Source: Lentinula raphanica (Eukaryota; Basidiomycota; Agaricomycetes; Agaricales; Omphalotaceae). Taken from it: 64,000 bases of DNA. Positions 10,771-23,908 of the stretch are shown here, in pieces (within the stretch, counting starts at the first letter, position 1; every line of letters begins with the position of its first letter). Location: the NCBI GenBank assembly GCA_027919835.1, contig JANVFP010000009.1:434001-498000 (forward strand). Reading direction: 5' to 3'. The position numbers were made by a program, and so were the translations under genes. The notes below the pieces were generated by a model. The model made no database searches. It had not been told where the DNA came from and saw only the letters and a list, made by a program, of their open reading frames with translations.

Positions 10771-12745
10771 ATGAATCTCAGCAACAATAATCTTGAGGCA
10801 GACTTGTGAGTTCGGGATATCTTTGTTATACATTCAACTTATCATTTTGTTTACAGGCAGTCACAGAGCTATCTAGATTTAGCTGCACTGAGTACATCTG
10901 TTCATTTATGTATTGAAATTTTACTCTCATGTTTATTTGATGCATTTCAAAGCATTTTTTTACTATGACTATTTCCATACACTCGGTGGGTCATCTTAGT
11001 GCAACTGCTATTGATGTAGTTCATATAACCTGTTCCACAGACATGGAAATCCAGTTTATCTGGGCTCGACCAACCAATCTCAGTAGCGTTCTTTTCTTCT
11101 TGAATCGATACTTTTCCTTCCTTGGAAATATTGTGATATTCCTGTCAATATTTATTCCTCCTTCTAACAACTCGGTGAGCCTTGATTTTTGGATTATGAT
11201 CAGGCTTTGACAAGTTACAACTGTTATCCACCCATATGTGTGAATATCAGAGGTAAGTCATGATCCTATACATGGTTCCATGTCAAAGATTTGCTCAAAT
11301 AATTTGATAAGCTGTTATCCTTGGGAGGAGTTTCATGAATACTTTCAAGGTAATGCTTCCAAGGAGTCACCATTCATTACTTGAGTACTAACTATGAACA
11401 ACAAACAGCAATGGCTCAGGCAATAATTGCCGGTAAGCTGAGAGCCAATCATTCATTCCTCTTCATTACTCATTATGGAAATTGTCATCCTTGAAGGTCT
11501 ACTGAGTTTGAGGGTATATGCACTCTATGGATGTGACAAACGTCTTAAGATTGTTCTCCCACTAACAGTGTTGGTGGGAGTGGGTATTGTCATGGTTTGT
11601 TCGATTTGGATATGAGTACAAAACGGTGGTGTACTCAGAGTCCTATGATACTCAGGTTACATTCTCGCTCTCTGGTTCACCTCCCACTTTGACACTGTCC
11701 AAGGCAGTCGGGTGCCATGAAATATTCAGTCAAAGAAGGTGATTCATGAGTTCGAAATCCTAATGACAAATGGAGTGCGCTGAAAACTCATTATTTGTCC
11801 TGCTAATTCTAGTTCTATCTGTAAAACCTCTCCAATTCCACCCTGTATGAACCACTACTTTTCGTCTCTAGTCAATTCCATCGGCTGGACACTCGTCCTT
11901 GTATACGACACATTACTCTTTGGTATGACTCTTTTCAAAGCCTGCCGTGCACGATATAAGCCCTACTACGGAGTAAAACTACCTGGAGGCAAACCGTCGC
12001 TTTGTACAATTATCATCCAAGATGGTGAGTAAGAAATTCTTAGTAAATGCACGAACTTACTCCAACTCCTCTTTCTAGGCAGTATTTATTTTGGGTAAGC
12101 GCAGCCTCGGGGAGATAGCCTTGTGAGCTAGTACTTACTAGATGCACGACAGTGTGGTGGCTTCAGTCAATCTCATCAACGTGCTTAGTTACTACGTCAG
12201 TCTAGCTCTTGATACACTGTATATCTGTGTTGCTCACATTACACTCTTCTAGATCGATGTGGCACGTACTTTATTTTAATCTCGAATGTCAAGCTGACCA
12301 CGTCCCAAATACCTAGGATGCCCTATTGAGGGGCAACACCATGTCGACCCTAGCCAGCTGGTACGTCTTATCCAGTCGTAAATCTATATTGAAAATTGTC
12401 ATAACAAACGTTGGATACTGTCTTTATCACAGCACCTCAGTCACTCTCATGTCCCGGTTGATGCTCCATCTTCACGAGATTGCTAATCAAGGAATTTACG
12501 TGTCTCATGGTGATACAGTGGTGCGACGAATATCTCGCAATCCACAGTCGAACGATTCTGACGGTAAGTGTGACATGAATTCTTGCCATGGACTTGCGAT
12601 GACATGAATGCTTTCCTCGGATTGGCACCTAGAACTATCCGATATAATCTTCGACGGCGAAAATCATCGTGTAGAAGGAACGAGTAATACTACGTCCGAC
12701 AGCGGCACGACAGACATCGGGACCTATGGCTCTAGATGCTGCTGA
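10771..12745 (+). CDS. DUF6533 multi-pass membrane protein, copy B
   Basis: Tandem paralogue of copy A. The ATG at 10771 starts MNLSNNNLEADL. Splicing gives SQSYLDLAALT, FFYYDYFHTLDMEIQFIW and FFLNRYFSFLGNIVIFLSIF (the DUF6533 domain), then CYPWEEFHEYF, RVYALYGCD, SIGWTLVLVYDTLLFGMTLF and LMSRLMLHLHEIANQG. The final exon after an intron at about 12567-12631 encodes an acidic/Ser-Thr tail ending GTYGSRCC, stop at 12745. The donor after LAAL is GTACAT and its acceptor is TTCAAAG; using them restores the same exon phase as in copy A, so the copy appears intact. Its codons are less AT-biased than copy A. Function unknown; it is predicted to be in the plasma membrane. Confidence 0.82.
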
Positions 12746-13999
12746 GACGCGCATCGGTACCACTGGGCATATCGTATAGATCTAATAGGCGGAAAGCAAG
12801 AATCAGTAAATTTGCTGCGAAAAAGTACTAGTGCATGGATAGAATTTTATACTTATTGGCTGATCATAAAACCCGATGACTTACCGACTAAACATACTAG
12901 CTCGTTCGGATTCTGATCGAGGAGGATTTACCGGGAACAGGGATTTAATGATTTGGATGGGCAGTGGGCACGAATCTTAGACTGGAATTAGTGGAAGAAT
13001 ATTCCACCGTGCATCCGAAGTATTGGAATGGTTAGCGGGGCATGACGCCAAACTCCACACACTTCCACACACCTCAGAGAAACCAGCCACCATCATATCC
13101 ACTATCATGGACAAAGGAAATATCAGCAATATCAGAGATAGGTTCTGCGCCACAAGAAGCGATATTCGGTTTAGGGAAAATCAAACCTTGAGAAAATACG
13201 GAAGGTGTTGTTTGTGCTGCGAAATTCTACACGTATACGACTTGATACAACTTACTTGAAGCAGCTTGGTTGAATCCGTATACATCGGCAAATTTGAGGG
13301 TTTTTTTCCATTGAAAGAAAAAATCCACACTTACCAGAACAACTACAAGGTCCCCCGTATCAGAAAATATCTCCTGGAAACAGGCCAAAGGCTCTATGAC
13401 GGAGCACATGGTTTAATATTTCCACAGTGCCAACTATTCTTCAACTTACCTTCTTCCGCCAGTCGCGCTGAAGCGCCATAAGGCAAAGGCATTGTCCCAG
13501 TGGGGATGAAGGGGGTAAGCTGAATCTGATTATTTCGTGAGATACTACCTCAGCTGGGTTAATTATCTAGCTGATGACGACTTCAGAGTCGTTATACATA
13601 GTCCATGAGCTGCGTGGCGAGATCAAGGAAGCAAGAAGCAGCAACCCGTTCGCTTGACTGCATGATATCCTTTTCGTTCGTCCTGTAGAGAGTTCACACT
13701 AGAAAATAATCACGCAGTGAAGAAAAACGTGCAATATGCTTTACCCGAGAGACTACGAGTCTGCAACAAGCCGGGAGAAGTCATCTGGGTCGTAATCAGT
13801 GCAGAAAGGTCCATCCCAGAAGTTGGTACAATCGCATGTTGAGTACTAAACTCTAGGGACCTGGTGGACGATTGCAAGGTACGTTGAAGTGTGCTGGGAG
13901 TCAAAAGTTGTGAGAAAGTAGTATACCGGGCGCCTATTATGCGCACGCCGCACACATCTTATCTTATCCATTTAGCGCCCGTTGAATTTTTCTTCTTTC
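12746..13999. other. Intergenic 1.25 kb
   Basis: No supported gene. Short open frames on both strands (60-80 codons) lack similarity or plausible introns. The right end is the upstream region of UTP18. Confidence 0.5.
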
Positions 14000-16098
14000 A
14001 TGCCCAAGCACTCTCGAAAACGACAAAAACTTTCTACCGATGAGCCGAATCCTATCGTAGATGACTCTCTCAAGGACGATGAAGAAAGAAGACTAGAAAG
14101 TCTCCTCTTTGGAACAAAGTATATCCCTGCATCCTCCGAAGGGTTACCACAACAAGACTCAGAAGCAGAAGACGACGAAGGGAGGCAATTTCAGCATCTT
14201 TTGGACAATGATGTTCGTATTGCTCTCTTCTACAAATACCTGAGGAGCTCAGCGACACCTACAGCTGTTCTTTGTAGACGACGGAGTCGATGAGGGTTCA
14301 GATCATGAGTCTCAGGAGCATTCGAGTTTTGCGTCAGGCCCCGGTTCACAATCAGAGAGCGAAGAAGAGTCTGCAGCTCTTGCAATCAAAAAGCATAGAC
14401 GAACGAAGATTTTGAATTCTAGTCGTAAAGCACCCGCTTGGATAGACGAATCTGAGCCCGCCACCGTCTCTCTGTCCTCAAAACGTCTTCGAAAACTCAG
14501 GAATGCGCCTGACGAAGAAACGCTCACAGGACGCGAATATGAATCTCGTCTACGACGACAATTCGAACGTTTGAATCCTGAACCTGACTGGGCTAGCAAG
14601 GCTCGAACGAAACCGTCGCAGCACGACGATGCCGAGAACGAGAAATCTGATATCCTTACTTTGCTATCGTCGACCTCAGGTATTCGTCAGACCGCGTCTC
14701 TGCGCTCGAAGACTCTCGCACCAGGCAACATTGACATTTCTCGTCTGCGCGATGCCAATCAGTCGGCTCAAAACTCAGGTTGCGGGAATGTTACATCCTT
14801 GGCGTTCCATCCCAGTGAACGAGTACCCGTTCTATGTGTGGGCAGCTCAGATCGTCGAGTGAGAATGTTCAACGTGAGTGCTTCCTAATTGTAGCAACAT
14901 TCTGTAGTTAACCTCTAAGAAAATTAGATCGACGGCCACACGTCTCCCTTGTTACAAACGCTCCACATCCCTTCCCTTCCTCTAAGCACACAATCATCTG
15001 TCACTTTCCACCCATCGGGCTCCCACCTTCTCCTAACCGGTTCACGACCATTCTATTTCATCTACGATCTTCAAAGCGGAACTCTCACCAGCAGCGACCA
15101 GAGTAAACATGGTCTATGGGGAAACCGATTCGAAGACACCTCAGCCACTCTTCAAGCACCCGTAGCTTCCCGCAAGCGAGGCCGAACGCGTGCAACAGGC
15201 GTTGACGAAAGTACAGGAGGAGCAATCGGCTCCCACCACCATAACAACTCGAGCGCACCTGGCATGGAAGTGACCGCGTTCGAGCCGAGCACCGGATCGG
15301 TGCTTGCAGTCGCAGGCCGCGGGGGTTATGTCCATCTGGTAGATTGGAAGAGTGGTGCCGGGCAGGTTATCGGGAGCCTAAAATGTTCTAATGGTGGTGG
15401 TGGAGTGAAAGGCTTGTGGTGGACATCTGCTGGGAGCAAATTGGACTCAGGGACTCGGGATTACTTGACGGTGCTTACCGGAGACTCGGAAGTCTATTTG
15501 TGGGACGTTGGCGAGCGGCAGTGTGTGCGGAGATGGAAAGACGAAGGCGGATTCAGAGGGGCAGGTAGAGTGTTAACGGGAAGTGGGAAAGGCTCTGGTT
15601 GGTTAGCAGTTGGGTTTGTATTGCTTGTTTCTAATCCTTTGAGAGAAATTAATATTGTAACAGCTCCAATACCGGCTTGGTCAATGTGTATGGATCGGAC
15701 TCGTTCACACCCTCAACAGCATCTTCGTCGTTATCATCATCATCGTGGTCAAGCATTAGTCCTAAACCTCTCAAGACCATCGAGAATCTCACAACCCCAA
15801 TCTCCACTCTCCGATTCAATCATGATGCACAACTGCTTGCGATCGCAAGCAAGGAAAAGAAAGATGGCATGCGATTGGTGAGTCATTGTTGGTCGTGTTG
15901 CACGGTAGAGGCTTTGCTAAGCCGTTTTCCCAGATACATCTACCTTCACTCACATCGTTTTCTAATTGGCCTACCTCAAGCACACCCTTGGGCCATGTTA
16001 CCGCGGTGGATTTTTCCGCGCGTAGCGAATACATCGCCATTGGTAACACTCGTGGTAGAGTTCTCCTATATCATTTGAAGAACTTCGGTGCCCGTTAG
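14000..16098 (+). CDS. UTP18: U3 snoRNP protein Utp18, WD40
   Basis: Small-subunit processome component needed for early 18S pre-rRNA cleavage in the nucleolus. Five exons (14000-14212, 14265-14873, 14928-15613, 15664-15877, 15934-16098) sum to 628 codons. The N-terminus begins MPKHSRKRQK and is basic then acidic. It carries the Utp18 hallmarks DDEERRLESLLFG, PAWIDE and LTGREYESRLRRQFERLNP followed by EPDWA. The C-terminal two-thirds is a WD40 propeller: VTSLAFHPSERVPVLCVGSS with DRRVRMFN, SVTFHPSGSHLLLTGSRPF, VYLWDV, STLRFNHDAQLLAIAS, and VTAVDFSARSEYIAIGNTRG. A low-complexity loop (about 15170-15260) lies between blades. Length is typical of the family. The identification is strong. Confidence 0.92.
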
Positions 16099-16487
16099 TC
16101 TTTGCGGCTCCCAGTGACGTATTTACAGTGCACTTTTCCAATGAAAGAGAGCATGCTTCAACGAGTTAAACCCCAATTTTGCTACTATACATCAGTTATC
16201 TACGCCCAGGTGGGAACATGAACATGAACTCCAGAATTGGAGTAGAATAGTACAGGTTTGGATGCCCAGAACATGACAGAAGCAGTGCTAAAAGTAAACT
16301 TTGCTTGGAAAAATACAAATTGAACTTGCTGTAAACTGCAAAATTATGGATGTGGAGATACTATAAAGTTGTTTTCGTTATGAATGTGAACAAATGAGAG
16401 CAAAGATGTACCACCCGGATCATGAACTTTTCGAAGACTAATCCTCAAGTCTGATATCGCGAACGATGACGGGAAGAAGACCACTGA
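16099..16487. other. Convergent 3' flanks of UTP18 and ZIP4
   Basis: A 390-base gap between two converging genes. No open frame of note; it presumably holds both 3' untranslated regions. Confidence 0.6.
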
Positions 16488-19400
16488 TCAAGTCGGTGCA
16501 TACCGAGATAGAAGCTGTGCATATGTCTCTGAGATCTAAAGTATGGTCGGAGTCAACACCTGCTGAGAACTTCGTATTTAGAACGACTTGCATACCTTTT
16601 CAGCGCGCTCCGTTCCCCCAGGCACAAATTTGCATATCATCGTGGATGCCTCAAACCATCTTTTGGCCTCATCTAATATGGACGCCCTATACGGACGAGA
16701 TACCAACACGCATTGAGTTCCTAAGCACAATGTTAAAAATCAAGAGACGCAATCAAGAGACGCACTCGAAGCACTCAAGACCAGTGTTATATGATGTGGC
16801 AAGGAGCCAAAACCGTTCGTCCATGGGGTAAGACTGAATCAGAGCAACGCGGAAAGAGATTCAGTTGATTTGACCTCAATGCACTGAATTATGAAGCACG
16901 ATACGGAATCCTACCTCATCCGCACCACTATTTTCCATTATATTGACCGCTTGTTCCACATATCCGATTGCTTTGATCCTATCCGCAGATGTGTTTCTTG
17001 CGAGAACAATTGTAGCAATCGCTCGCAGCCAACGTGCATACTTCTCTAATGAGAGAGAATTGTGTTGGAGACTGGCACGCAATACAGCCTATGGCGATAC
17101 CGTATCATTACAGCTGCCTGAAGTCAGAAGAACGAGCATGACAGTTACCTCGAGTCCGCCGCATAGTACTTTGTTCAGACATCAGTTCTTTCATTCATTT
17201 CATTCCAAGACCGACGGCGACTTACCATTGACGGGACATTCTTTCTCTTCCCACTAGTACAGCAAGTCAGTCTTTCCCTAATTTTTTCATCACAAGACGT
17301 ACCAAAATATCAGCAATTGCCTCATATGTGGTTACTGCAAGGGCTCCCGAGGTGACAGCATCCTGCAACATGATCGATGCATTTGGACGAACTACGCAAT
17401 GAGGATGACATACGCTGATTATCTGGGACAATTGGTCCCAATCATTCAACTGTGCTAGTATCTCCGCTTCGAATATTCTGAGTGTGTGAAGGAAGTACCG
17501 TGAACGAAGAAGGTCATCATCTCCAGTTATTTTGTTGTTCTCAATGATTTGTGAAATCCTTGCTTTGCATGACCTAATTTCCGCGGTTATCTCACGCATT
17601 TGCTCATCCTGAAATAACATAAGTAAGTTACGGACAGGAGCAGGCCGCGGCATGACTCGAACCTTGATTTCGCCATGAGCATTGAGTGTCTCACGAACTG
17701 CGAACACTTCAAGAAAATCAGACACTGTGTAATCAAGAATACGATTGGCCGGCCCACCTCGGCCAGCGACACTAGAGAAGAAGGCATTCATGAGATGGAT
17801 ATATAGATCCGGTTCCACCTCAATGGGTGATGCTTGACAGAACACTTCCAGCATCTATGAACATCATCAGCCCATATACAGCACACTTTTACAGAGACAG
17901 GTGGACTTACGTGCTTCGAGATGTCAAATAGCGCTGAAATCTGCTCCTGAAATCCATCCCAGTCAGAACAGCCTTGAACCGCACAGTTGTAAGCAGTTCT
18001 CCATATCCAAGACACATCTTTGATAATCAGAGAAATGGTTTTCTGTTCGGAAGCCTTGTCAACGATGATTTTCGCTAGTATGATTTTGAGTTTCCTCTTT
18101 CTATTGACACGGCAGTGAGAACGAACCAGTATTAAAGTGTGCCACCACGCTCTTAATCAAGGTAGACCTATCCCTCACAGATAAATCCAATCAATCACTA
18201 CATAAGATTGATTGAATGAACTGTACCGCATAGTCGTCGATTCGGCATGGAGCTTCAGGACGAGTCTGATTATACAGCGAAGAAGAGCCATTGCTTCGAC
18301 CACGGTCTCACCGTTATCGCAAACATTGAGGGTCTTTAGCAGGGCCTCTAGAACAGCAAGTAGAACGTTCTTCATCTCCGATTCATGTGAAACTTTTGTG
18401 GCCAAAAGTAGCATCTGACGGTCAAAATCCGGAGAACGGACCATCTCATTCACAGACCGGATTGCTGTATGATGAACTCAGTAGGGACTTGGACATGATT
18501 CCACCGAGCATACTGCTACCTTCTTCTTCCAGACCTTTGAGGGATTCGATTAATGGATTGCAAGACGTGGGTCAGTGCCCTTACTGACCTTGATAAGTGC
18601 CGATAAGAAAAGACAGATAATGTGTGGCAGCTTCGTTAGAAGGACAGCATCGAATCACTGCAGCTGCTCGAGAATACTCCCGCTGCTCAATATAGCAGAG
18701 CGCAGCCTTACGATAGCATTTCGAGGCAGTGGATGAATTCTGAGCTCCGAATAGTCGGTGGGTACCAGCCGTAAACCAATCTGCCGCCAATGACCAACGT
18801 TTGACGCGATAATGGCGATCCCCATATTGCCATAACAGCTGCATAAAATCACCGCACGTCAGTGTTAATAGGAATCACAGCGGTCAGGTTACCCACCGAA
18901 AGACATGCTGTAGCCGGAATACTTCGGAGTTCCGCGTCTGCTTCACACACCGCTACAGGAATATAACTTAGTCAACCCTTACCAGGAAGAAATCCATCCG
19001 GGGAGATCCGTACATGTAAAAGCTTCGTCTAGGTTTTCCATTGCCCTTGAATGAACTTCATCTTTGGAGCAGTGGACTATTAGGGACAAAAGGATGCGGT
19101 CAACAGATTCGGCCTCTGTATCATTAGATTGTAGAGCTTTTTTCAAAAGGTATTGAGTAACAGCGGAAACGAGACTCCTGAACTCAAATAAGTGATCGAA
19201 ATCATTCAGAATAAAGGTCTTACTGTTGATGTCCAAGCGTTCGCAGTTCCCGTAAGATCCTGTCATGATATAAGCCAGAAGTAATCAAACATTCACTTGC
19301 GAAATGTTACTCTGTTACGGTGACCTCAGTAAAATCTATGTGATTGATGATGGACTTGAAAGCTGTTTCGGTCTTTGTCAATACATATCCTCAGCCGTCA

Positions 19401-21128
19401 AGGGAGGATCGGAAACTGTCTTACAATCAAGCAAAGCTGTATCACCGGCTTGTCGTTTCTTGAGAGTGGCGAGCTTTAGCCAACGGAGTTCCTGATACTC
19501 GGAACTATCCTGAACGGCAAGGAAGCAAGCTGTATAAGTCAAGATGTGTGAGATGCAAGGCATAGAGCATTTTACATGATCCTTAGACGCATCCAACGCG
19601 GGACTGAGTTCTTCGAGCGTGGCTTCCGCACTATCATAGCTTTCAGATAAGAAATACGCTCTGGCTGATACGTTATGAGTTTTGACAAGAACCAGAGTAT
19701 GGAGCCCTTACCAAGGGTTCTTAGTATCGATATCTGTGGAGGCGGGGTCTTTGAATGGGGTTTCGTGAACGACAGGTCAAATACACACTTTCAGTTCCAA
19801 TGCGCCGGAGTTAGCCTCTTCTTGATCGACGATTCCGAATGCTTTCTGCAACCAGCCGATGGCGTCAGAAGCCTTGCCCTGTGCTTTTGCGGGCTGATTA
19901 TGAAGGATAGATTTGCCAATGCCATGAAATTTTGCCGCTAATACCACGCGCTGTATATATGTTATTCAGCTTGTTGAAGTAATGGAGACATGAAAGCTCA
20001 CATCATGGACAGGAAGGACCTGACGCTGTTCGTCATATATGGCTATCAGGCCCATATTGGTCACACTCCCGATCTTTGAGTATTAGGAACAACATACTCA
20101 TTAACTTTTGAGCCATAAACTCGGCAACAGAATAGTTGCCCTCCTTCCATGCCTTGCGCGCGATTGAGAAAACACCAAGCACGTTTAGAGGAAATGGTAC
20201 GTACAGACTCCATTCGACAAGAGAAATACACCGTTCGGACGCAAGTCTTGGAATGTCGATAGGTACCGTTTGGATCATTTTCGACCCTCATCATCTCTTC
20301 GTACTATTCAAGCATAAAGTGCTCAGACGCGGACCATACTACTTAGCAAGCAGGGTCTAAGATTATCACCTTGGCAGCGCTTGTGAGGACACTTGCAGCG
20401 ACATCGTATTGACCGAGTGCTAGCGAGAGAAAGAGTTGGATTTGAGTTTATGAATGGTTCAAGATCAGAACCGAACGAACCAGAAAGGGTAGCTCCGGTT
20501 TTACTGGCGAGTCCCAAGACATGTATGAGAGCTAACAATGACTGATCAGTCAGCGATCAAGAGCAACGAGGCGAGAACGCACTCTCTAGTCCTGGTTTTC
20601 CGTCTAACCCTGCCTCAACCAGACGAAACGCGGCCAGTCTAACTGCATTCAGAACATTGATATCACTTCGAACTAAACGAAAAAAGGGAGTTTGCGAGAC
20701 GTACGTGCGCCAGCCAAAGCACGGCCATCATCATCAGGATATTTGTTCACAAGCCCCGAGATATTCCACAAAGTCACTCCTGCGAAGACTGGTCACCGAC
20801 TCAATGGCGTAGAATTCTGTCACCCATATCCACCTTCTTGGTCCAATATGTCACAAAGTTCCGTGCAATCCTCATCTGCCTTTGACCGTCCGTTCAGAAA
20901 TGATTCGGCAAGCGCAGATATCCGTTCTAGATTCACGATTATGGAAGGCCGCAGAGAAACATCATTCGCGTCGAGTTGCGTCTTTGTCGTGGATAAGAGA
21001 TCTGTAATGCATGTTCGTTACCTTGTGAAGAAGAAAAGAAGTGAAAATGACCCGTGATCACCTTTTATCGATTCAAAAGTCTCTTGAAGACTGGGCAGGG
21101 ACTTCTTCTTACGCGCTGTACCGGACAT
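16488..21128 (-). CDS. ZIP4: Meiosis protein ZIP4/SPO22, TPR repeats
   Basis: Meiotic TPR protein of the ZMM group, which in yeast and plants promotes crossover formation and links synaptonemal complex assembly. It has many short exons on the minus strand from ATG 21128 (MSGTARKKKSLPSLQETFES). Splicing gives VTLWNISGLVNKYPDDDGRA, SIARKAWKEGNYSVAEFMAQ, AAKFHGIGKSILHN with AIGWLQKAFGIVD, DSAEATLEELSPALDAS, and the family block LWQYGDRHYRVKRWSLAADW followed by RKAALCYIEQREYSRAAAVI. The C-terminus splices to SYPMDERFWLLATSYNTGLE, CFDEAKRWFEASTMICKFV and ISETYAQLLSRYAPT, stop at 16488. These terminal motifs are characteristic of Spo22. I estimate about a thousand residues. No frameshift was found in the parts I spliced. 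It is divergent from the small gene at 21234. Confidence 0.9.
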
Positions 21129-21233
21129 GAGGGTATTAGAGCAAATTAACGGTTACGGGGTAAACGTCACAGAGATCTTGTGATACGTGACCGTCGCGTC
21201 ATGTCACAAGTTTGTAACGTCTTCTCGACTCCC
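21129..21233. promoter_or_regulatory. Compact bidirectional promoter between ZIP4 and a small gene
   Basis: Only 72-105 bases separate the two divergent start codons. The gap contains AACGTCAC and CGTCATGTCAC words, similar to CREB/ATF-type ACGTCA sites. No TATA box is visible. Co-regulation is an inference from the spacing. Confidence 0.5.
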
Positions 21234-21758
21234 ATGCACCATTCGGCTGCTGCCCTACCTTCTGAGAAAGTGGCACTTGCAACGAAGGTGATCTCAATAG
21301 TACCCTCACCTGCCGTTTTCTAACTTTCTCTGTCAAGGAAGCCAAAAAAGAGGGCATTTTTGCGGGTCTAACCTCTGCTCTCGCATCAAGTAAGCTTTCA
21401 TCATCATCATCCTTATGTTCAACATCTTACATTGAATGATCCTGAACAGCACTCATTGGATCTAAGGCCTTAGGGCTCAAACGATACCCGGCGCTCGCAT
21501 GTGGTGCTAGTAAGTTTCTTCCATTCTGATCCCACATTCAACTAACTATGCGGTCAATGTGTTTTCAGTAACAGCAGTTCTTTCGGGATATTACTTCACT
21601 GAGGTAGGTGCTCTCCGTGGCTCCTGAACTACCTACACATGATGACCGTGCCTAAAATATGTACGTAGGCTTTCACCGCCGCGCATCTCGCGAAATTAGA
21701 ACGAGATCAAGAACTACTGAGGCGTCAAGTGGAGGAGAAAGATGCTGGCTCCCTGTGA
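21234..21758 (+). CDS. Uncharacterised 96-residue protein with two hydrophobic helices
   Basis: Five exons (21234-21287, 21338-21389, 21450-21509, 21569-21603, 21669-21758) with GT-AG introns sum to 96 codons plus stop. The product begins MHHSAAALPSEKVALATKEA. It then has two Gly/Ala-rich hydrophobic stretches, IFAGLTSALASTLIGS and YPALACGAITAVLSGYYFTE, and ends in a charged helix LAKLERDQELLRRQVEEK. That plan suits a small double-spanning membrane protein, perhaps mitochondrial, with a coiled-coil tail. An in-frame upstream ATG at 21201 would add 11 residues; I chose the later one because it leaves some leader after the divergent ZIP4 start, but the choice is open. I do not recognise the family. 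The consistent splicing makes a real gene likely. Confidence 0.7.
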
Positions 21759-23908
21759 TAGAACGGTACTAGCTCTCTACGAATCACGTTAAGATCCTCC
21801 TTTGCTATGCAATGCTACAGTCTCGCGTTCGGTCGTACTACTCAAGAGTCAAATCTAGTATCATGAGCTTCTGATAAGCCCTCGTATTCAAACCGCAAGT
21901 CACCAGTTGGCAATGATGAATTGGTCGTGCAAGGTGGCTTTCATTCCTGTCTCGAGAGTTTTTCTGTTCTTCATCTGTTCTTCAACTGAAATTATTGCCA
22001 CTTTTCGCCCTGTCTCCTTTCGAAGATATCGATAACATCCTCCGTTTCGGCGTAGAACACGCAAGTGGACACGTTACTCAAGAGTCAAATGGTGATTGAA
22101 TATTCGGTCCCAGGTTCTGAAAGGTTCTGAAGGGGTTCTGATTCAAATTGCATGATGCGGCATGCCTGAAGTCTGCCACCTTCTGCCACCTTCCAATGTG
22201 TACACCGCCCTGGCAACAACAGGCAATAACCTCTTCAATCTTGCTCCATATAACGTCTAACAGACCCGTTCCAGACAGGGAACTCGGCGTCCGACCCAGC
22301 CACTTCTCCTTCGAGCCGTCTCCAGCCGACGCCGTCCGTCTTCTATCTGTCAACATGATTCCTTGAGCGCAATCTCCCCAGACACTCTCCCTGACACTTT
22401 GTGGCTCAGCCTCTTTGTGGTTACCTCAAAAAACTCAGATATCTGCCACCGAATCCCGACGGAGTCAACTCTACAACAATCATGTTACTGTAAAGAAAGT
22501 ACAGAGTGTACAGTTTTACTGTACATAGCTGAGAACGGTTAGCAGCAGTCAGCGGTTAGCTCGATCCACAGGTTACAACCCCAACACCGGGTGTCCGGAC
22601 GGACGTTTTGGACTGCTTTTTCTGAGCACGTTTTGTCAAAAAATCAAAAGAAAAAGGTTTGAGGGTTGCGTTGGGTCGAGGGGATGATGGAAGATGTCGA
22701 TGATGCATGATGCATGATGGATCAGGGATCCACCAATTTGCCTACTTGTGCTAAAAGTTCTTAAACTTCTAACCTATCTGGGAACGTACGTTTGACTGGT
22801 TTGGCAAAAAGTTTTGGGAAGTAAATCCCGCCGCTGAACTCATCATTTGTAACAGCCTCAGGGGAGTCTGGGAGAGTCCGAGAAGGGAACTTTCAACTGA
22901 GCAACCACCAGGCAACCAACCGGGCGAAGATTTGGCCCGGAAAGAGCTATCAGAGGCTATCAGTTATAACAGCACATCAGCGCTATCGGAGATATTCCCG
23001 CCAATATAGGATAATATCAGGCGTAGGCAGGGCAGGCAGGGCTCAGGTAAACTAGGGTAAACTACATTATTATCTACTAGTAATAGTGTACTGTACTAAT
23101 CAAGGGTAGTCATTCGACAGCGGACTCCTTGTTCAGACGTTCAATGTTCACTCACGTTCATCAATCATACTAGTTTTACAAATCTCCCCTTTACAAAACG
23201 CAAAACCCACCAAAAGAAAGGCCGAACAAGTGGGGCTTTGATTCTTTTGATACACTTTGCTGTATAGACTCTTGAAATTCTGAATACTGAAACAAAAGAA
23301 AAATTGAACGGGAAAGCTGTGACGCGGCGCGTCCAACTTGACAATTAGCACGAAACGAAGTAGCTCAGTTTGAAAAGATGTATCAATACATGGAGAGTTC
23401 GTAAGGCGATGAATATTACCCTTGTAGACCAGTTGTAGACTATGTAATGCGAGGAGTTGCAATGATATGAAAACGCTTTTGCGTAGTGGTTTAGTAGTGT
23501 ATCAGATGTATATAGCGAATCTGTATATGTACTATAATAAAAAGTAGTCTTGTATAGTGACAATGAGGTGAGCATGAGATGCAGACGAATGGTGTAGTCA
23601 TGGCTGTAGGAATGATGGTTGAGTGCGTGCGAGATGAACGAATAATGCAACATGCGAACGGGACAAATAAGAATCAGAACCAAATGCGAATAAGTTCAAT
23701 AAGTTGAGTATGAAGTTCATGAGATGAGATGAGAGGGGCGAGAGGTAGCGCAGTTGTAAGAGTGTCTCGAAGTGGAAGAAACAAGGGAAATAAACAGTCA
23801 TGAGGTTCAAGAATCGCATGAAAACGGCCAAATCCGAGGATGCAAGAAAGAGAGCGGAACATGCTCAAAGTAATGTAGGTACAAGAGACGAAGAGGAACG
23901 AACGATCC
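21759..23908. other. Intergenic 2.1 kb with short repeats
   Basis: No supported gene. A 16-base word TACTCAAGAGTCAAAT occurs at about 21840 and 22075. A palindrome GTACAG-TTTTA-CTGTAC lies at 22508-22524 and short GATGCAT and GGCAGG tandem runs occur at 22690-23040. The right part is the 3' flank of the cyclin gene. Confidence 0.45.

Noticed and set aside
10820..10970. Apparent loss of a splice donor in DUF6533 copy B
   Set aside because: A GTACAT donor one codon later, paired with the TTCAAAG acceptor, restores the same phase as copy A, so the gene is not broken there.
22076..22356. Minus frame of 92 codons in the 21.8-23.9 kb intergenic region
   Set aside because: No similarity, no ATG context or introns, and it lies in a region of short repeats.
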